Under the pieces are notes generated by a model. It did no database searches and was not told where the DNA came from. It saw nothing but the letters and a program-made list of their open reading frames with translations. Shown piece after piece: positions 1 through 5,130 of a DNA stretch of 5,130 nt. Location of the stretch: NCBI GenBank assembly GCA_030622395.1, contig JAUXGF010000248.1:1-5130 (forward strand), given 5' to 3'. Each line of letters begins with the position of its first letter. Position 1 is the first letter of the stretch. Source of the DNA: Calditrichaceae bacterium (GTDB lineage Bacteria > Calditrichota > Calditrichia > Calditrichales > Calditrichaceae). Made by a program: the position numbers and the translations under genes.

Positions 1-307
1 CATGCGCTTTATTAATTGCTGATTCAAATAAATCTATATCAACCGAAGCGCTCAGCATCATTCGCTGTATTAAATGGTTCGATATCATGGTTGAACGTAA
101 AAAGTCAATACCGCTTGTATCAACTTCATCGACGATAGCTAAAGCAATAGCAACATCCTCTAAAAAGTCGACTTTATTTACTTCAAAAAAAACATCCGCC
201 TCATAAACGCCAATATTCAAATCGGATAATATTTGTTTTAAATGATTATAATGTACATTACCGGAATTATGTAAGATAATTTTTTTTAATGACTTTTTAT
301 GAGTCAT
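1..307 (-). CDS. Degenerate receiver (REC)-like domain protein, N-terminal part; C-terminus beyond the window
   Basis: An open frame of 102 codons runs from ATG at 307 off the left edge. The layout resembles a response-regulator receiver domain: a basic N-terminus and first strand (KKIILHN, residues 8-14), a middle strand ending in AIVDEVDTSGIDFL (57-70), then MMLSASVDIDLFESAINKAH (83-102). That last stretch matches the region which, in many receivers, precedes the conserved lysine and an 'AIN.G.IYRYL.KPW' segment. Key positions are altered: the acidic pair after strand 1 is His-Asn (13-14), and the loop after Asp60 is about two residues short and lacks the usual Met-Pro. Asp60 could align with the phosphoacceptor and Ser86 with the conserved Thr/Ser. 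I infer a pseudo-receiver that probably does not use Mg-dependent phosphorylation. The output domain is out of view, so the function is unknown. The start is supported by AAGGA seven bases upstream and an in-frame TAA two codons before the ATG. It lies 53 bases after pyrG and is probably co-transcribed with it. Confidence 0.6.
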   Translation of the reverse strand, partial: MTHKKSLKKIILHNSGNVHYNHLKQILSDLNIGVYEADVFFEVNKVDFLEDVAIALAIVDEVDTSGIDFLRSTMISNHLIQRMMLSASVDIDLFESAINKAH

Positions 308-314
308 TACTTAA

Positions 315-319
315 TCCTT
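315..319 (-). promoter_or_regulatory. Shine-Dalgarno site of the receiver-like gene
   Basis: On the minus strand AAGGA sits 7 bases before the ATG at 307. An in-frame TAA at 313-311 prevents any longer start, so this site fixes the N-terminus. The 53-base gap to pyrG (308-360) shows no hairpin with a T-run and no good promoter, which favours read-through from pyrG. Confidence 0.6.
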
Positions 320-360
320 ATTAATAATCATCCTGACGGTAAAAATATGGACGCCCTACC

Positions 361-2739
<2,379 letters not shown>

Positions 2740-2743
<4 letters not shown>

Positions 2744-3030
2744 TTTGTCACTACCTTTGGCGCTATAAAAAATTTATCTGTTTTAAACGGCGCATTTTCA
2801 AGACTCTTTTTTTGAGAAAGCGATTCCTTTAAAACGTAATCCCGAAACACATTTGTAATTTCAATCGGGTGTGAAAGCGGCTCTACATTTTCTGTATCTA
2901 ATTCATTTAATTTTTCAATATATGTTAATACTTGATTTATTTGATCCAAATATTTTTTATTTTCTGATTCACTTAAATTTAAGCGCGCCAAATAGGCGGT
3001 CTTCTCAATATCCTTTAATGAAATAGACAC
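2740..3030 (-). CDS. gatC: Asp-tRNA(Asn)/Glu-tRNA(Gln) amidotransferase subunit C
   Basis: Small subunit of the GatCAB amidotransferase, which converts misacylated Glu-tRNA(Gln) and/or Asp-tRNA(Asn) to the amidated form; GatC wraps around GatA and helps hold GatA and GatB together. The 96 residues match the family. Typical features are the N-terminal helix ISLKDIEKTAYLARLNLSESE (3-23), the helix with INQVLTYIEKLNELDTENVEPL (31-52), then SHPIEITNVFRDYV (53-66) and the C-terminal APFKTDKFFIAPKVV (80-94). The start codon is GTG. It is the first possible start because an in-frame TAA lies two codons upstream, and GGAAT sits about 6 bases before it. gatA and gatB are not adjacent, which is common outside Gram-positives. 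It is the first gene of the cluster with kdsB and pyrG. Confidence 0.95.
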
Positions 3031-3061
3031 AAATTATTCCAATTATATATTTTTTAACAAC

Positions 3062-3067
3062 ATTATA
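3062..3067 (-). promoter_or_regulatory. Weak -10-like hexamer upstream of gatC
   Basis: The minus strand reads TATAAT at 3067-3062, about 32 bases before the gatC GTG, a reasonable place for a sigma-70 -10 box of the gatC-kdsB-pyrG transcript. No good TTGACA-like hexamer lies 16-18 bases upstream; the nearest, TTGTCT, is about 23 bases away. The surroundings are very AT-rich, so a chance match is quite possible. Confidence 0.25.
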
Positions 3068-3183
3068 AAATAAAACAAGAATATTAACACAGACAACATA
3101 TTAATTCAAGTTTAAAAATACATTTTTAGTAGAACCTCACTCATGGGTGGAATATTAAAACCCAATTAATCTGGATTGATTCA

Positions 3184-3196
3184 GAATTGTCAATTC
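3184..3196. repeat. 13-base dyad GAATTG-T-CAATTC
   Basis: Two perfect 6-base inverted arms are separated by one base, about 155 bases upstream of the gatC start. The loop is too short for an RNA hairpin, so if functional it would be a protein-binding site on DNA. In AT-rich DNA such a short dyad may also arise by chance. Confidence 0.3.
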
Positions 3197-3268
3197 ACTC
3201 CAAATTTCTGTAACGTTTTCCACCAAAGGTATCTATTTTTATAGCTGTCTCGATAATTAAAAAACGGT

Positions 3269-4291
3269 TTACTTGCTGAAGATGTTTTCTTTAAAAATTG
3301 AAGAATATTTCTTAACATCCTGAATGACCTTATTCCCGGCTTCCCCCTCAAGCCTGAATGGCTGCCAGTAATCTACCTGTATAGGAATGATTTCAGCCTG
3401 ATAATCTTTTACATTATTCACATTAACAGTAACTTTAAAAATGGCGCTTTTATAACTTTTCCTTGAATTGCCGCCAAAAATAAAATTACCCAAAGAATAT
3501 GCAATTATCCTATCCTTATAACGTTCAACTCCCTGTAAAACATGGGGATGGTGTCCAATAATCAAATCTGCGCCATAATCAATTACTTTGTGAGCAAATT
3601 GAATTTGACTCTTACCCGGATAATTTTCTTTTTCCTCCCCCCAATGAAAATTGACAACAACTAAATCAACCGAATCTTTTAATATCTGAACATCTTCTTT
3701 AATATATTTTAAACTGCGAAGCGCTGTTCCGGCTTTTTCTTTTCCGGCTGGATGTGAATCGCTGTGTCTTCCCATTCCATAATATCCTAAAAAACCGATT
3801 GTAATTCCTTTTACATTAAATATAACCGGCTCTCTTGCCTCGGTTATATTTTTACCCGCGCCCACATGTTTAATTCCACTTGAATCTAAAAAAGCAATCG
3901 TATCAAACAATCCCTCGTCAGAATAATCATATATATGATTATTAGCTAATGTTACAATATCAATCCCGCCGTCTTGAAGAACATTTACATATTCCGGCAA
4001 TGCCCTAAAATTAAATTGTTTGGGAACAGGCGCTCCTCTTGTGGTTAATGGATTTTCTAAATTGACCATAGTAATGTCGGCGTCTGCAAACCACTTCAGC
4101 CGTTTAAAAGGATAAGAAAAGTTTTTACTTACATGTTTTTCAAAATGGTTAGCAAAAGTAACGTCGCCTGCAAAATAAATAGTAACATAGCCGCTATCCG
4201 GATCATTACTATCATAATTTTTAGATATACCTAATTGAGGATCTAAGAATATTGTACTAATTAAAAATACAAATATAAGTATATTCGACAC
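3269..4291 (-). CDS. CapA-family (PGA_cap) metallophosphatase-like envelope protein
   Basis: A 340-residue member of the CapA/PGA_cap family, a calcineurin-like metallophosphoesterase fold named after the poly-gamma-glutamate capsule protein CapA. Family motifs appear in order: FAGDVTFAN (40-48), ITMVNLENPLT (73-83), IVTLANNHIYDYSDEGLFDT (112-131), HVGAGKN (142-148), VNFHWGEE (213-220), GADLIIGHHPHVLQGVE (240-256) and AYSLGNFIF (264-272). Asp43, Glu79, Asn118/His119, His216 and the HHPH residues 247-250 are the likely metal or active-site residues. The N-terminus is hydrophobic (residues 4-15), suggesting export or membrane anchoring, but it carries no Lys/Arg before that core and no lipobox cysteine. 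The GTG start is fixed by a TAA immediately upstream; AGGAGG precedes it with only 4 bases between. No capB/capC or other polyglutamate genes are nearby, so the substrate is unknown; many family members outside Bacillus are not tied to polyglutamate. Confidence 0.9.
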   Translation of the reverse strand: MSNILIFVFLISTIFLDPQLGISKNYDSNDPDSGYVTIYFAGDVTFANHFEKHVSKNFSYPFKRLKWFADADITMVNLENPLTTRGAPVPKQFNFRALPEYVNVLQDGGIDIVTLANNHIYDYSDEGLFDTIAFLDSSGIKHVGAGKNITEAREPVIFNVKGITIGFLGYYGMGRHSDSHPAGKEKAGTALRSLKYIKEDVQILKDSVDLVVVNFHWGEEKENYPGKSQIQFAHKVIDYGADLIIGHHPHVLQGVERYKDRIIAYSLGNFIFGGNSRKSYKSAIFKVTVNVNNVKDYQAEIIPIQVDYWQPFRLEGEAGNKVIQDVKKYSSIFKENIFSK

Positions 4292-4295
4292 TTAT

Positions 4296-4301
4296 CCTCC
4301 T
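4296..4301 (-). promoter_or_regulatory. Shine-Dalgarno site of the CapA-like gene
   Basis: The minus strand carries a full-consensus AGGAGG with a 4-base spacer before the GTG at 4291-4289. The codon just before that GTG is TAA in frame, so no longer start exists, and no better-spaced start follows soon. It is the strongest ribosome-binding site in the window. Confidence 0.75.
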
Positions 4302-4385
4302 AAACTTTGTAATAGTTCAGTATATGTAAAGAATTTGGAGTATTGGAATGGCAGATTGTTTGTTTAGCCATTTAATCGTTCAGCT

Positions 4386-4416
4386 ATTCCCGCCATAGGC
4401 GGACAGGCAATAATTC
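4386..4416. repeat. Short palindromic repeat, simple copy
   Basis: This 31-base unit begins ATTCCCGCC and ends CAGGCAATAATTC. It contains an inverted repeat CCGCC-ATA-GGCGG (4390-4402) that can form a 5-base GC-only stem. It is 29/31 identical to the two outer parts of the unit at 4421-4476. GC-rich CCCGCC...GGCGG units between genes of an AT-rich genome look like a dispersed repeat family, but a genome-wide count is needed to show that. Confidence 0.7.
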
Positions 4417-4420
4417 ATTA

Positions 4421-4476
4421 ATTCCCGCCAGAGGCGCCGTCCCGATTAATCGGGAGGCAGGGACAGGCATTAATTC
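4421..4476. repeat. Short palindromic repeat, copy interrupted by a 25-base palindromic insert
   Basis: The first 15 bases (4421-4435) and last 16 bases (4461-4476) match the unit at 4386-4416 with one mismatch each. Between them sit 25 extra bases (4436-4460) built around the perfect palindrome TCCCGATTAATCGGGA (4440-4455). The result is a nested structure in which GCCGTCCC (4437-4444 region) can also pair, with one bulged base, with GGGACAGGC (4460-4468 region). Confidence 0.7.
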
Positions 4477-4517
4477 AATTCTTCAACCATCTAACCATCA
4501 AGCCAGCTATTTTTTAT

Positions 4518-4541
4518 AAAAAAAAACCGCCTTCCGGCGGT
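4518..4541 (-). terminator. Intrinsic terminator of the M23 peptidase gene
   Basis: Read on the minus strand, a perfect 6-base stem ACCGCC/GGCGGT with a 4-base GGAA loop (4541-4526) is followed by eight T residues (4525-4518). It starts 28 bases after the M23 stop codon. This is a textbook rho-independent terminator and separates the M23 gene from the CapA-like gene. Confidence 0.9.
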
Positions 4542-4569
4542 ATTAATATTTTAATATATTTAAATTATT

Positions 4570-5130
4570 TTAATCCTTTTTCACTACTTTCTTATTTAAA
4601 ATTTTATCATCAAAATAATAAATATTTGGATTAACAGCTTTGCCTTTAAACCGCACTTCATAATGTAAATGGGCTGCTGTCGCTAAACCGGACCTCCCTA
4701 CTTCGCCAATTTTTTCACCGCGTTTTACCTTTTCACCTTTACGAGCCGTAATTTTACTCATATGACCATAGCGTGTTTCATATCCATATTTATGATTAAC
4801 TATAACCATATTTCCATATCCACCATTTTTACCAGAAAAAGTTACAACGCCATTCGCCGATGCATATATAGGAGTTCCCTTTTTTACAGAAATATCAATG
4901 CCGTCATGATGCCGTCGTACCTTGAGAATCGGATGCATCCTCATTCCAAAACCGCTGGAAGTAAATCCTTTTAAAACGGGACGTAAAGCGGGCAAATATT
5001 TTAATGAATCTTGTTTTTTCTGGAAGGTAGTTATCAACTCATGATAACTTTCTAATTCGAGCGTTACTTCTCTTTCAATTTTAGAAACATCCATTAGCTG
5101 GTTTTCCAATTCGACTTTCTCGTCGAAGCC
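4570..5130 (-). CDS. M23-family zinc metalloendopeptidase, C-terminal part; N-terminus beyond the window
   Basis: A peptidoglycan endopeptidase of the LytM/M23 type, expected in the envelope and cutting cross-bridge or stem peptides. The frame is open to the right edge, giving 186 visible residues. A TTG (5109-5107) and an ATG (5094-5092) exist in frame, but the charged helical sequence continues upstream of both, so I treat the gene as partial. Residues 1-45 look like the end of a coiled-coil linker; a transmembrane or signal segment is expected before it. The M23 domain covers about 57-171: SSGFGMRMHPI (58-68), zinc ligands His75 and Asp79 in HDGID, catalytic His123 in RYGHMS, and HLH (154-156) with catalytic His154 and zinc ligand His156. 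All active-site residues are intact, unlike in degenerate EnvC/NlpD activators. A lysine-rich tail follows (179-186). Confidence 0.93.
   Translation of the reverse strand, partial: GFDEKVELENQLMDVSKIEREVTLELESYHELITTFQKKQDSLKYLPALRPVLKGFTSSGFGMRMHPILKVRRHHDGIDISVKKGTPIYASANGVVTFSGKNGGYGNMVIVNHKYGYETRYGHMSKITARKGEKVKRGEKIGEVGRSGLATAAHLHYEVRFKGKAVNPNIYYFDDKILNKKVVKKD

Larger units (their letters stand above)
3031..3268. other. Intergenic region between the CapA-like gene and gatC
   Basis: This 238-base AT-rich gap holds no open frame I can support. It contains a short dyad GAATTG-T-CAATTC (3184-3196). The AATTG at 3185-3189 could alternatively pair with CAATT at 3163-3167, next to a CTG/CAG pair, giving a weak bulged hairpin. 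Neither is followed by a convincing T-run on the minus strand, so I cannot name a terminator for the CapA-like gene, and read-through into gatC is possible. Confidence 0.5.
4381..4511. repeat. Repeat island bracketed by 8-base direct repeats
   Basis: CAGCTATT occurs at 4381-4388 and again at 4504-4511. Sequence to the left of each copy is also related: CCAT.TAA begins at 4368 and at 4487. Between the two copies lie both CCCGCC-type repeat units. The bracketing could be a target-site duplication of a small non-autonomous element or the trace of a local duplication. The whole gene-free stretch 4292-4569 otherwise holds only the CapA-like gene's ribosome-binding site and the M23 gene's terminator. 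Confidence 0.45.

Noticed and set aside
185..192. Homopolymer run of eight A (T on the coding strand) as a programmed frameshift site
   Set aside because: The receiver-like frame stays open through it with sensible sequence on both sides, and similar runs occur in pyrG. It reflects AT-rich composition.
308..360. Possible terminator after pyrG
   Set aside because: The 53-base gap has no stem of useful length followed by a T-run on the minus strand. GGTA and TACC can pair, but only over four bases with a long loop.
4319..4324. TATACT as a -10 box for the CapA-like gene on the minus strand
   Set aside because: No TTGACA-like hexamer lies at the right distance upstream, and the region is AT-rich. 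The gene probably has a promoter in this gap, but I cannot place it.
4386..4476. CRISPR-like array
   Set aside because: Only two related units occur, 4 bases apart, and one is split internally. There are no regular spacers and no cas genes.
4762..4974. Open frame of 70 codons on the plus strand
   Set aside because: It is antisense to the M23 catalytic domain, and its product shows no family features, so it is a shadow frame.
5092..5109. Start of the M23 gene inside the window (TTG at 5109 or ATG at 5094)
   Set aside because: The frame is open to the window edge with the same charged helical character. Proteins of this type normally have a signal or membrane segment before the linker, which is missing here.

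Overview
The window is a compact, AT-rich stretch of bacterial chromosome with every recognisable gene on the minus strand, so transcription runs from high to low coordinates. A kdsB gene (activation of the LPS sugar Kdo) points to a Gram-negative organism with an outer membrane. GatC points to the transamidation route for Gln-tRNA and/or Asn-tRNA. The AT-rich coding style and the CCGCC/GGCGG-type intergenic repeat fit an uncultured lineage such as the FCB group (Calditrichota/Ignavibacteriota/KSB1-like). That placement is an impression and was not tested by any search.

Layout in transcription order. (1) 5130-4570: the C-terminal part of an M23 zinc endopeptidase with a helical linker, cut by the window edge and closed by a clear intrinsic terminator (4541-4518). 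(2) 4569-4292: a 278-base gene-free stretch holding two copies of a 31-base repeat. One copy is interrupted by a 25-base segment built on a perfect 16-base palindrome, and the pair is bracketed by an 8-base direct repeat. (3) 4291-3269: an exported CapA-type (PGA_cap) metallophosphatase-like protein with its own strong Shine-Dalgarno sequence. (4) 3268-3031: an intergenic region with a weak promoter candidate and a small dyad but no convincing terminator. (5) 3030-361: a tight cluster gatC-kdsB-pyrG, with a 4-base ATGA overlap between gatC and kdsB and 7 bases between kdsB and pyrG. (6) 307-1: the N-terminal 102 residues of a protein that looks like a degenerate response-regulator receiver domain, 53 bases after pyrG with no terminator between, so probably in the same transcript.

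KdsB consumes CTP to make CMP-Kdo and PyrG makes CTP, so kdsB-pyrG is a metabolically sensible pair; the same pairing is known from Chlamydia. GatC is the small subunit of the amidotransferase whose gatA and gatB genes must lie elsewhere. The M23 and CapA-like proteins are envelope proteins with their own transcription signals.

Most of the window is ordinary housekeeping and envelope content. I see no defence system, CRISPR array, transposase, tRNA or rRNA. The items most worth a second look are the nested repeat at 4381-4511 and the receiver-like protein that lacks the usual acidic pocket.
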